Shown here one piece after another: positions 47,088-59,600 of a stretch of DNA of 64,000 nt. Below the pieces are notes generated by a model that saw only the letters and a program-made list of their open reading frames with translations, was not told the origin of the DNA and did no database searches. Each line of letters begins with the position of its first letter. The first letter of the stretch is position 1. The DNA is taken from NCBI RefSeq assembly GCF_040712315.1, contig NC_134017.1, positions 7,842,001 to 7,906,000 on the forward strand, in the 5' to 3' direction. Both the position numbers and the translations under genes were made by a program. Source of the stretch: Castanea sativa. Taxonomy: Eukaryota > Streptophyta > Magnoliopsida > Fagales > Fagaceae.

Positions 47088-49390
47088 TTACAATATGTAT
47101 GCTAATCCCGCGACTTGAACTTTTTCTCCATGACTCTCACAATTTGAACATTTTCTCCCTTAAACCCTAGACATTTTTTGTATGGGAAGATGCCAATTCA
47201 GCTCCATGGCCCTTGTCATATATATATCATTCAATAAATATAGAACTTCCTTTAAAAAAATTAATATGTTTATCATAATTAAGGAAAATCCTAATGGGTA
47301 CTTCACTTGAGCATATGTGAAAAAAGGCATATACATACCACAAATGGTAAAGAAAAAAAAAAAGTTGCTAATCCCTTTTAATATGGTTAATTTCTTTGCC
47401 TCAATTAGTCACCCAAACAACATACCGCTTATTCATACCACAACCACAAATGACAATGTAGCATTAGCCATCGGTAATTGCTAATCTGAAAGTACAGATT
47501 TATTTAATAGCTTTACCTTCGTATCTTTTGGTTAATGTGTCTTTACAAAATCAAAATCAAACCACAAAACTCATAAAAATCACCAAATTAGAGTTTAAAT
47601 TATAATTAAATTTTTAAAAGAAATCTAGGCACAATTGCACAAAAATTCCACACTTAACTAAGTCATACTCAAGAGTATTGGACATTTTTTCCTTTGTATA
47701 AGTAGCGGGGTCCCAATGGGATGGGGGGCTAACAATTTTCTCTCCAAAATATTTATTATAGGAATATAAAAGTTTTTCATTGTAGACTTTTCATGCTTAA
47801 AGAACATGACTTGTCAACTAATCAAACTAGAGTTTTTAATACCTACAGCAATTTCACAACATCAAGAACAAACTCCAGTGTATGCAGTGTCAAATTCCAT
47901 AGTCTCCTGTTATATCAAATGAGTGTTTAATTTTTCTCACAAAGTATTGAATAGTAAAGCTTATGGGCCATAGTCTCAACTACAACTCTCAATCATGTGG
48001 GACTTAGATGACTCTTTTCCACAACGTATTATTATGAGATGCAGAAAAAGTTTAGAGTGTACACAATGTTTATCGTGAATGGGAAGAAATTTCATCCTAT
48101 TCCAATTGATTAGGTCAGTAAGGACCTATTCCAATTTAATGATCCTGAAATTTTGTATACAAGTAATAATCAAGGAAACTTCCACCTAAAATAAGTCGGA
48201 CTTTTGGCAAGAGAGAAAATTGATGTCCAGACAAATCAAGCTAAGGCCAACCAAAATGGACCATATTCTTAATTTCTTATCTCGATTTGTTCCATGTACA
48301 ACATTTACAGCCAATGCTTGGTGTATAAAAGTTGAACATCTTATCTAAAGTCCATCCTTTGAAAGCTTGAGAAAAATTTCATATAAACCAACACAATATA
48401 TAAATTATAAAGGAATCAAAGAAAAATTGTCAAAAATAATAAAAATTTAATCTATGCTTAAATTCTTATAAGGATGAATACAATAGCAATATCCTTTTTA
48501 AAAAAATAAAGATAAAAAAAAAATCTATGCTTATTTTGTACATATGATAATCTATCACAGTTTTTTGAGACTTATGATGATTAGTGATTAGGAGTTATAA
48601 ATGAATAATCACTATATATATATATACATTCTAATTTTGCATTTAGCATTTTTTTACCTCTTTCATTAAGTTTTTTTACTGTTACTCAAAAGTTTACATT
48701 AATTTATTTTACTATTATCTCATTAATCTCTCATTTATTGCTTAAGCTTACATCACACATTTCTCTCTTTTTCATATCTTTTAGCATACCCACCTTTTTA
48801 ATATTTAAAAAAAAAGAAAAATAATAATAATAATAATTAAAGACTAATAGTAATAACTAACCAAATAAGGCCTTGGAGAGAGATAGAGAGACACAAAAAT
48901 GTTATGAATTGTTAAATAAACCGCATTGTTTCACTACATATTATCAAAATAAAAGACCTAAGACTAACAAAACATTTGAAAGAGAGAGAAAGAGAAATCT
49001 AAGGGGCTGCCGCCTCTATCATATTGGTCTCCCACTACCATCAAGACGTTGAAACCCCTATAAATTTTTTAAAAAAAATTAAGGGATTAAATATGATTTA
49101 GGTTTGAGTCATTTGGTTGGATAGTTTTTGTTTTGGGTATATAAGTAGAGAGAATACTTGGTACGCAATGTAAAGTCATATTCTACCATGGTTTTAAATC
49201 ATCTATAAGATACATGCATACACATTTGCCCACACCGTGTTTTAATGTCGCACTATTGATGAGTGCAAGACAATGAGAGAGTTGGACATACTTTTATTTC
49301 ATAGTATTAAAAATGTGAACACAACACAAATTAGTTGATTTTCATGATCCCGTTACTCTTTTGCATTTATTTTTTGTTTCATAATTAAAA
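46044..49390. other. Gene-free AT-rich stretch
   Basis: No gene found. (TA)n runs lie at about 46,300-46,320 and 47,036-47,081. 'gactagttatcggcccatgc' at 46,321 reads on the minus strand as a possible Helitron 3' end (hairpin, CTAGT), but I cannot place its 5' end. 48,625-48,670 repeats 'ctaattttgcatttagc' from 44,346. Confidence 0.45.
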
Positions 49391-49394
49391 AAAT

Positions 49395-50400
49395 TTATTT
49401 AATTTATTTAATTTTGTAGTTTTTTTTTTTTACTATTTATGGGTCTCATTGTACAATTGGAATTATTCATAAGTCTCATTGTACTATTCAACTAGCTTTT
49501 AAATTTTATTTTCTACATTTTCAACAACAAATTTTTAGTTTCAACTAAATAAACCGTTCTCAAATAAACCAGTAGTATTAGGTTCATTTCAGAACCATCT
49601 TTCACGTAATAATGTAGAGATTTTCCATCAATATCATAATCATCTAGAATTTGAATTGTTGAATTATTGTTTTTATTGGGTGACTTGTTGACCATTAATC
49701 TATTATGCAATATTTTCCACCATGTGACATAATTTTTATGTAGGGCCAAAAATTCATGTTGAGGAAATTGTTTTTGGAACTTAAGGCTCATTATTGAGTA
49801 CAATCTCAAGTCATGTGTATGTGCTCTTAATGACTTGATTAAATTAATGATAATATATGTTTTTAGCCAAACCCCTAGAGATCAATGCTTAGCACACACA
49901 AGTGAAAAGATGTAGTGTTAGGTTCATTTGACGATTATCTTTCAGGTAACCGTGTAAAGATTTTTCAACAATATCAAAATGATTAAGAGTTTGTCTTATT
50001 GACATCTTTTGTTTTTTAATTGGGTGACTTGTTGACCATTAATCCATTGTGCAATATTTTTCACCATGTGACATAATCTCATGTAAGGCCCAAAATTCAT
50101 GAAATTAAGCCTCATGATTGAGTTGAATATCATGTGAGTGTGCTCTTAATGACATGAATAAATTAGTGATAATATAGGCTTTAAGCAAAACCCCCAAAGA
50201 TCAATGCTCACCACACACAAGTGATGAGATGTTGCGTTAGGTTGATTTGACATCCATCTTTCAAGTAACCGTGTAGCTATTATTCATCAATGTCAGAATC
50301 ATCTAGAATCTGGCTCTCTTTTTTTGACTTGTTGACCATTGATCCATTATGCAATATTTTCCACTATTAGGGGTGGCTCTACTTATTAATCAAGGTGGTG
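49395..50400. repeat. Paralogue of 41,820-43,210, dispersed ~300-bp repeat
   Basis: Aligns with 41,820-43,210 but lacks the 179-bp MITE and one repeat unit. Family words lie at about 49,682, 50,026 and 50,329. Both copies end at 'ccactattaggggtggctct', after which they diverge. Confidence 0.85.
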
Positions 50401-51500
50401 ACCACACCTCATTTTTCTAAGTGTTGATAGTTATACCGTGTAAATGCAGATATTTCCTTTACCACTTAAGTTGCTAAAGGGACAATAAGAAATTCCTACA
50501 AGTTATAAGTTGCCGTGTTGAAAACTTAGGGATGAATGATCTAGACATGAAGACCCATTGCAAGCTACTTTTGATTGTCTCATTCCATGAGGGTATTCAA
50601 ATATAGATTTGAAGGAAATACATTGTAATGGATTTCCGTTGTCAATGAAGTTTTTTCCTTCTTGTGATGAGAAAGTAGCAAAGTAAGTAGTAGTTAAGAT
50701 ACTTATAATGGATTTCTTTGTAGTCTGGCTTCTTCCTTTAGATACTTTACAACAAGAGACCTATTTGTAGTACATGAAAGTTCGTTATAAATTTTGGGGT
50801 CAAATGTCCATAATTTCTAGATCGATTATGATTATCCTTGCCATTGATAATGATTATGATGGAACAATAAAAATTGTTTTTTGTTATATGATAAATTCAT
50901 ATTTTTCAAGTCCAAGTTGCAACTAATAGCAAATTATTAGTTGTCTATGATGACAGATTTTTAGTCATCATCTTGTCAATTGGATTATCAATAGCTTTTT
51001 TATTACCTCATGTATTTATTAAAAATGTTACTAAAATTAAAATGTAGAAGGTTTAAGAAAAACAATAATTGGAAAAAAATATTTTATGATCTTAAATCCA
51101 ATTCTAAATCCAAATCTAAATTTAGGTATCCAAATAATGGAAATTCAAATTATGAATTTCAAATCTTGAGTTTTATAAAAAGACCCAAACAAGGAATTTT
51201 ACAATCAATGGATTTCAAATCAAGGCATTTTAAATCCATTGATTTAAAATCCAAATCCAAATGTTGCCATCCAAAGACAACCTTAAGTTTTTTTTTGCGA
51301 GAATTTCAAAAAAAACTTAAAAAAATGGTGTGTGTTTGTGTGTGTGTGTGTGTGTGTAATAGATAGTTTTTTATAGATAATTTATCATCTTTTAAATTAC
51401 AATAAGTATACACCAAAATACAACAACTTAATTACAAAAGAAAATTTTATAAGTTCCACTGAGACTTTTAAGGGGGGGGGGGGAAGCAAGTAGAGTAGTT
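50401..51500. other. Intergenic, nothing recognised
   Basis: A 118-codon frame at 51,010-51,366 is low-complexity (Lys/Asn/Ser with a terminal (GT)n run at about 51,329-51,357) and is not supported as a gene. A G-run of about 12 lies at about 51,473-51,484. Confidence 0.4.
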
Positions 51501-51509
51501 ATATAACAT

Positions 51510-52140
51510 TTTTATTGTCATTTTGGTCTTGCAAATAAAGGTTTCAAGGTCATTTTGGTTATTTTTTGGTTTCAATGGCATCATGGTCATTTTTTAGGTT
51601 ATATGGGTATTTCTATCATTTTTTAGGTTTTAGGGGTATTTCGGTCGTTATTTAGTCATGGTATTTTGGTCATTTTCTAGGTTTTGAGAGTATTTTGGTC
51701 ATTTTTAGGTTTTAAGTGCATTACAGTCATTTTGTTAGGTCCTAAGGGTATTTTAGGCACTTTTTACGTTACAAGTTCATTTTTGTCATTTTTTAGGTTT
51801 CAAGTTCATTTCGGTCATTTTTAGGTTTTAAGGGTATTTTGGTCATTTTTTAAGTTTTAAGATCATTTTTAAGGTTTTATAAGTATTTCGATCATTTTTT
51901 TAGGTTTCAGGTGTATTATGGTCATTATTTAAGTTTTAAGAGTATTTTAGTCACTTTTTAGCTTACAAAGTCATTTCAGCCATTTTTTTATGTTTCAGGG
52001 TCATTTAGGTTATTTTTTAGGTTCTAAAGATATTTTGGTCATTTTTTTGGTTTTAGGGTCATTTCGATCATTATTTAGGTTCTAAGTGTATTTCCATCAT
52101 TTTTAGGTTTTAAGGGTATCCTATTATTTTCTAAGAGTTT
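51510..52140. repeat. ~28-30 bp minisatellite
   Basis: Around twenty imperfect copies of 'tattttggtcattttttaggttttaaggg', with variants such as 'catttcggtcattttt'. It directly precedes the 93-bp array. No coding sequence. Confidence 0.85.
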
Positions 52141-52149
52141 TAGGGATAT

Positions 52150-54070
52150 TTTGGTCACATGTAATGTTGGTATTGCTTAATGTGACAATAGAACTGTCAA
52201 ATGTGAGAAAAAAAAATAAAGGAACCATTGGATGTGATAAAAGTACTGTCACATGTGATATTGGTACTACCCAATGTAATGATGTAACTGTCAAATGTAA
52301 GAAAAAAAATAAGGGAACCATCAAATATGATAAAAGTACAGTCAAATGTGATGTTGGTCTTGCCTAATGTAAAAATGGACCATCCAATGTGAGTAAACAA
52401 ATAAGGGAACCATTGAATGTGATAAAAGCACGGTCACATGTGATGTTGGTGCTACCCAATGTGACAATGGAACTGTCAAATGTGAGAAAAAAAAATAAGA
52501 AACCATCAAATGTGTCAAAAGTATGGTCGCATGTGATGTTGGTATTGTCCAATGTGACAATGGGGCTACCAAATGTGAAAAAAATAAAATAAAATAATGG
52601 TGCCACAAATTTTGACAAAATTACGATCAGATGTCATGTTGATACTGCCCAATGTGACGATAAAACTTTCAACTGTGAGAAAAAAATAAGAGTACCACTG
52701 AATGTGACAAAAGTATGGTTAGATGTGGTATTGATATTGCCCAATGTGATGATGAAACTGCCAAATGTGAGAAAAAAATAAAGGAACCTTTGGATGTGAT
52801 AAAAGTACGGTCACATGTGATGTTAATATTACCCAATGTAATGATGTAACTATTAAATATAAGGGAAAAAAAGGGAACCATCAAATGTGATAAAAGTGCA
52901 GTCATATGTAATGTTAGTATTGCCTAATGTAAAAATGGAACCATTAAATGTGAAAAAAAAATAAGGGAACTATTGAATGTGATAAAAGTACGGTCACATG
53001 TGATGTTGGTACTGTCCAATGTGACAATGGAACCGTCAAATGTGAGTAAAGATAAGGAACCATTGAATGTGTCAAAAGTAGGGTCGCATGTGATGTTGGT
53101 ACTGTCCAATATGACAATGAAACTATTAAATGTAAAAATAAAAATAAAATAAAATAATGGTGCCACAAATTGTGACAAAATTATGGTCAGATGTCATGTT
53201 GGTACTACCCAATGTGACGACGAAACTTTCAAATGTGAGAAAAAAATGAGAATATCACCGAATGTGACAAAAGCATGGTCAGACGTGATATTGATACTGC
53301 CCAATGTGATGATGAAATTGAGAAAAAAAATAATGGTACCACCAAATGTGATAAAAGTACGGTCATAAGTGATGTTAGTACTGCCCAATGTGACAATAAA
53401 ACTGTCAAATGTGAAAAAAAAAAAAGGTACTACGAAATGTGACAAAAGTACAGTCAGATATGATATTGGTATTACCTAATGTGACAATAGAACCATCAAA
53501 TGTAAGAAAAAAAAAAAGGGAACCACCAAATGTGACAAAACAACAGTCACATATGATATTAGAACTACACAATGTAAGGATGAAATCGACAAATGTGAGA
53601 AAAAAATAGGGTACAACCAAATGTGACAAAAGGACAATCAGATCTGATGCTAGTACTGCCTAATATGACAATTAATGAAACCATCAAATGTGAGGGAAAA
53701 AAATAGAACTACCAAATGTGACAGAAAAAAAATCACATGTAATGTTAAAATTGCACAATATGAGGATAAAACTGTCAAATGTGAGAAAAAAAATAAAGGA
53801 ACCACCAAATGTGACAAAAATACTGTTACTTGTTATGTTACTAGTGCACAATGTGAGGAGGAAACCATCAGATGTGAGAAAAAAATAAAAGAACCACCAA
53901 TGTAACTAGAGTACTGTCACATGTGATGCTGGAAGCCTGGAACTATATAATATGAGGAAGGAACCATCAAATGTAAGAAAAAAAATAAGATAACCATCAA
54001 ATGTAACAAAAGAATTGTCACATGTAATGTTGGAACTGCACAATGTGAGAATGAAACCGTCAAATATGAT
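52150..54070. repeat. 21-copy ~93-bp minisatellite
   Basis: The anchor word 'catgtgatgttggtactgcc' (with variants) recurs 21 times, from about 52,153 to 54,022. The spacing is 86-102 bp, mean about 93. Each unit also contains 'aatgtgacaatggaactgtc', 'aaatgtgagaaaaaaaataa' and 'gggaaccatcaaatgtgac'. Because 93 is a multiple of three, long frames stay open on both strands. They encode a ~31-residue repeat (e.g. TFDSSIVTLGSTNITCD on the minus strand). Indels break every frame after a few units, and no start, splice or family evidence supports a gene. Confidence 0.9.
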
Positions 54071-54984
54071 GCTTTGGTAACCTAGTATAACAGGTTGCTA
54101 ACTAGTGAGTTCAGTACCCAAAAAAAAAGGGTACCGTAGAATTACTCTAACCTCATAGGTAAGAAAGGAAATAAAGGAAACAATCAATGTAGTGACTAGT
54201 GAAACATATATAAATGTAGTTAGAAGATGAGCTAGATTTGTAATTAAACCAACTTATTTCAAATGTGGCACAAAGTTATTTATATATCCATAGAATTGGA
54301 ACTTATTTTCTATAAGAGTACTATTCTCTAGCAATTATTCAAGACATCAATAATTTTCTTTTATCCTTTTTTATACAAGAGAGATTCTTTATAATAATTA
54401 TTCTTTAGCAACTAAACTTTTTATTTTTTTGTCATTGAGATTCGATATTAAAAGAAATTTACATTCAAGAAAATGAGTTTTTTGAAAAGTTGAAAAAGTA
54501 ACATTAAAGATACTACAAATTTTACTATATAATTTTTACAAACTAATGTATCACTAATTATAAAAAAAATAAATCAGTCATTCATTAATTATGGTTTTTA
54601 AATCCACCAATCATATTGGATTTTTTATCAATTTGTAAATATTTTATAATACAATTTATATTAGTTTCAGCATTTTTTTTAAGTTGAAAACTTGAAGATC
54701 TAAAACAGGGATATGAGAGATTATGTTGAAATTATTGATTTTTTATTCAAAAAAAAAAACTAAGTTATAAATTTCATCATTTAAATTTATTCATAGTTCA
54801 ATTCAATCTTGTAACTTTTGATTTATTTATTTTAGATTTATAACTTTCCTTCCATCAAATTCCATGGCATTGTGCCTTTTAAGTATTCTAAAATGACGTT
54901 GTTTTAGAAATTCAAAATACCAAAATCACATTATTTTGGGATACTGAATGACAACCTCTTTAATTGAAGCAAACAAAATAAAAG
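54071..54984. other. Intergenic, nothing recognised
   Basis: AT-rich, no gene or clear element end. Confidence 0.4.
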
Positions 54985-55155
54985 TGTTATATGCATAATA
55001 TTTTTGTAATACTTTCACAACAAATCATAGATGGTACGTTGTTATTTGATCTAGTCTAAATTTAAAACTGAAATTACTTTTTTAATACACCCATAACAAT
55101 TAATAACAATCTACTATTTAAGATTTGTTGTGAAAATATTGTGAACGTACAATTT
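54985..55155. mobile_element. MITE related to 43,389-43,559
   Basis: The left part 'gtaatactttcacaacaaatc' and the right part 'gatttgttgtgaaaatattg' are inverted relatives, and the layout matches the better preserved 43,389 element. Terminal bases are degraded. Confidence 0.5.
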
Positions 55156-55960
55156 TTTTAAATGAAATGGCTACATAAAAAAAATAAAACGAAAGGTATA
55201 GATACTTAATTAATCTAAGGCTATAAAACTGAATTAATTTTTGGGTAAAATATAGAAAGTCCAGTTTATAATTTAGCTTAAAAGTTGAAGGAAAAAAAAA
55301 ACTGTCTGAACACATTGTTTAAGACTTTTGTGCGGTTATACATATATGACTTGTGTGTGTGTTTAGGAATTGTTAAAAACAAATTATAATTTTTTTTCAG
55401 TGTTATCTTTTTTTATTAATAATATAAATTTTAGATTTTTTAAAATAAATTAATTTTTAGCCTATTTTGTAATATATTTAACATAATTTTTTTTTTAAAC
55501 TACGGCGTGGTTACATTCCCCTCCCTTGAGGTTTGAAGGAATGACACTCAACTCCAAACTCGAATGAAAAAACACCCCCTCTCTTAAAATTTGGAAAAAA
55601 AATTAACAACTCCCCCCTTTTATTTATATTAGTAATGAATATTTTAACCTTCTAGTATAAGAATCTCGTTACAAAAGTTTAACTATGATTTATAAAAAAA
55701 TTGATAAATTTAGAATAAAAATAAAAAATTTATCTAGTACCAAAATAATTGCAATAGCAAATATCTCCATAAGCTGTTGAAAAAGGAAAAATATAATAAA
55801 CAATATTCTTTACATTTTCTGTTCACCCTGTGTATATGTTAAAATTATTAGTATTTTAAAAATAAAAATAAAAATAAAAATAGTGGGTTAATCTCACATT
55901 GAAAAATGAGTAAGTTAAAGAAGTTTAGAACCTGTGCTGTATATTCAATAGCTAGACATT
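55156..55960. other. Intergenic, nothing recognised
   Basis: AT-rich. No gene seen. Confidence 0.4.
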
Positions 55961-56185
55961 TTTGGGGTGTGTGAGTTTATATACTGTTTCACGGAATGAA
56001 GTGTTGCGTGCACTTTTGGTTCTGACATGTAGTATTAAGCAAAAAAAGAGTCAAAGCTTAGTCTCACACCGTGTGTGTGTGTGTTGGGCTGTTTGAGTTT
56101 ATTTACTGCTCCGCGGAAATAAGTGTTCCATGCTCTTTTGGTTCTGACGTGCAGTATTAAGCAAAAAAAAAAAAAAAAAAGAGTT
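55961..56185. repeat. Tandem pair of ~115-bp repeats upstream of the coatomer gene
   Basis: Two direct copies share 'gtgtgtgagtttat'-like starts, 'cttttggttctgac.tg.ag' and 'tattaagcaaaaaaa'. They are centred near 56,010 and 56,125 and lie 420-650 bp upstream of the ATG. Whether they act on the promoter is unknown. Confidence 0.7.
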
Positions 56186-56340
56186 AGATCATTTTAGATA
56201 TACACCACAATTAGTTTCTTTAATATATTCTCCCATCATTGTGTGTATTTTAATATACACTTCAATTAAAAATTTAAAACAATTACATCTTTTGATAAAC
56301 TTCAAATATTTTAATACAAAATTAATACACTTCAAAATTC

Positions 56341-56372
<32 letters not shown>

Positions 56373-56383
56373 TTTTTTTTTGA

Positions 56384-56391
56384 TATAAAAG
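56384..56391 (+). promoter_or_regulatory. Possible TATA box of the coatomer zeta gene
   Basis: TATAAAAG, 217 bp upstream of the ATG. A CT-repeat leader typical of plant 5' UTRs follows at 56,559-56,586. Position and sequence only. Confidence 0.3.
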
Positions 56392-56558
56392 ATAGAACAT
56401 ATTTAAAAATTTAATACGGATTAATTACTTTACCCAAAAATAAATAATAAAATAAAAACACCATCACCACCGCGAAAAAATAAAATAAAATAAAACACTC
56501 ATATAGCTCGTCACCAAAAACTACTCAAAAAGCATACGCTTTTGTAATCTGCAGCATA

Positions 56559-56589
<31 letters not shown>

Positions 56590-56607
56590 GTTCTGAATAT
56601 TTCATCA

Positions 56608-59600
56608 ATGGCTCGCGTAAGTCTCTCTCTCTCTCTATTTCTCTTACAATTGCACACAACGAAATGTTTATTCAACTTTCAACTTCCGAATCCACAAATT
56701 AATACAACTAGGACTATTGTTAATCTCTGTTTATTTGGTCGCTGAGAAAATTTTATGATTTCTATGCTTGTTCAGTATGATAGATCCGAAGAAATTAAGC
56801 AAATTCTAAATGCCCCTTTTTTGTGTTATTAGTTTTGGATCTAAATTTTCGTACAATTTGTAATTTTTTGGTTTAGATCTGTGCAATGTGTGAATTTATT
56901 TACTTTTTAGTAATCAGAGGGTTCACATAATGGAAAAGGAGTGTGTATTTGATGATGTTGTTGAATGTTTGTTTATAAGGTGTTTGTTGTTAATACTAAA
57001 CCAAGACTTCACTTTGGAGCTCAATGTAATGTTAATGTTTTGGGTTTGATGGGTGCTTTCTTTGGATGCAAAAGGGTGTGATCTGTGTGGCATAGTGGTA
57101 GTAATTACATGGTGATGGTGGGGGGTGGGGGATCAGATTGGCTGTGTTATGCTTATTTGACTATGAAATTTTAGCCAGTTTTGGGGTTTTGCTCAATGTA
57201 GGATGTCGTGTCAGCTATTGGGAGAGTTTAGGATTGGTTTTGGAAATGCTGGGTGGTTGGTTGAGCTCTAAAATCTGTGATCTGTGTGATTAGTGGTAGT
57301 AATTACATGGTGGGGATCAGATTGGCTGTGTTAGGCTTATTTAACTACGAAATGTTATCCAGTTTGAGGTTTTGAACTTTTGATCAATGTAGGACTTTGT
57401 GGCAGTTGGTAGGAGACTTTGGAATTGGTTTTGGACATGATGGGGGTTGTTTTTACTCCAAATTGTGTGATCTATGTTGAATAGTTGTAGTATTTAAATG
57501 ATGGGAATCACATTGGCTGTGTTAGGCATATTCGACAATGTTTGTGACATAAACTAAACTAAAGAGTTAAGTTTACGGGGCTATGAAATGTTAGCCATTT
57601 TGGGCTTTGATTAATGTAGGATTTTCTGGACTTCTTATTAGATTTTAGGTTTGGTTTTGCAAATGATGGGCTGTTGATTTAAGTCCCAATGTGTGATCTA
57701 TGTTCAATAGCAGTAGTTACTAAGTGGAGGAGGATCACATTGGCCGTATTAGGTGTATTTGACTATGTTACCTAAAACCCAACCAAGAGATCAATTTATG
57801 TGGCCATGAAATGCTAGCCAATTTAGGATTTGATTAATGTAGGATCTTGGGAGACTTGTTAGGAGGATTTGGGACTGGTTTTGGAAATGATGGGTGGTTG
57901 ATTTAGGTCCAAACTGTGTGACCTATGCTGATTAGTAGTGGAGTATTGGAATGGCTAGAATCACATTGGCTGCCTTAGGTGCAGTAATGCACAGAATTGC
58001 ATGCAGCAATATGCGAATCCCCAGCATGGTACAGTTATAGAACCTCTAGAATTTGAGGGAATTATGGAGGGTGACTTGGTTGTGTGAGATTACATGGTGT
58101 AAGCAATAGCAGTGGGGTGGCTACATGGCCAGTTGTGCATAGCCTTACAAGAAATTGACATAAATCAATAGAATTATAATGTTGGAAACAGAGCCAATGA
58201 TACAGTAGTCTTAGTCACATATTTGTTCGTGAAAGTGAACTGTTAATGAGTTCTAGCTCAAAGAGAACTCCCTCCTCCCACAAGAATGGATGGAGGGTGA
58301 GGCTATGGGTTCAAAAACCATTGGCTGTGTAGCTTGTCAATGGAAAAAAGTTGTAAAGGTTCATCAGAGTGATCTTAAAGTATTGGTCATGCTGACTTGA
58401 GTCTTGGTCGTGCTAGTAACATGCAATAGATATATATATGTTTTGAAAAATTTAGATATATATATGGTTCAAACCTGTCCCCCCCCCCCCCCCCAAAGTA
58501 TTGACCTAGCAAAAAAAAAAAAAATGTTCTGCATTTTTTAATTGTTACGTTTTAAACGTGTCTTTTTTAGTGTAAAGGGATTTGTTACTCTATTAATCCA
58601 GTTATTTTTGTTTTAAATAGGAATCATGCCCTACGGTGAAGAACATTCTTCTTCTAGACTCTGAAGGGAAGCATGTAGCAGTCAAGTATTACTCAGATGA
58701 TTGGCCAACAAATGGTGCAAAGTTAGCTTTTGAAAAATCTGTTTTTACCAAGACTCTGAAGTCCAATGCTCGGGTAGAAGGTACACTGTAATAACTCAAC
58801 TTTAAATAGTACAGTTGTTCTTGTCCAAATATTATCTGCCAAATAATTATTTATATAGGTATGCAAACTTTCTCATCTATTTTTTGCCTTCTCAGGTAGT
58901 TGTTTGCTATTCTATTGCATTAAAAGCTATTTTCTTCTTCTAAATTAGAATGCAGTTTTAATATTTAAACCAAATCAGAAAGCTTCCCCTCGATGCCTGC
59001 CATTCTGATCTTTTCTTTCTTTGGCTAAAACATTTTACTTATAAAAAAAAAAATCAGAAAGCTTCCTCTCATGTATTTCATAACAAATGGTGTTACATCA
59101 GTGGATAACTAGAACCTGTGTGCATGGCTTGCAATTCTATGCATGTAAATTCATGCGCTCCATGCTATATTGATTGGGAAAAATGCCCATACATGCCCTG
59201 AACTTTGAAGTAGTGGCCAAGAACCCCTGAACTTTTTTATTGGTCAATTTACTCCATAAACTTTACATACCTGTCAAATCAGTATCTCCAATTAGTATAC
59301 TGTCAAAACTAACGGAATAGTCACGTGAGACGTACATGAGCTTTAAATACAAACTCAAACCCCTTAATTTAAAACTCAATGGATTAATGGAAAGAACAAA
59401 GAAAAGAAGCAAGGTCTGACTGGATAGAGGATGGCTTCTCTAATATCTCTTCAGGGCTCAAGAAACTCCATTATTGCTTACCACTTGAGACCTCAAATAC
59501 CACCACAGCTTTCAGCTCAGCTATCTCAACCCCACATCATCCGAACCTCTATGCACCTACGCACTAACCAATACCCATGACTCAAAGGCCTATTGCCGTC

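Noticed and set aside
51010..51366. 118-codon plus-strand ORF
   Set aside because: Low-complexity Lys/Ser/Asn sequence ending in a GT microsatellite, with no motif.
52164..53905. Several long frames on both strands inside the 93-bp array
   Set aside because: They arise because the unit length is a multiple of three; they end at indels, have no start context or domain, and overlap on both strands.
52150..54070. Regular array with possible CRISPR-like spacing
   Set aside because: A plant nuclear sequence. The whole ~93-bp unit repeats with gradual drift, and there are no unique spacers of constant length.
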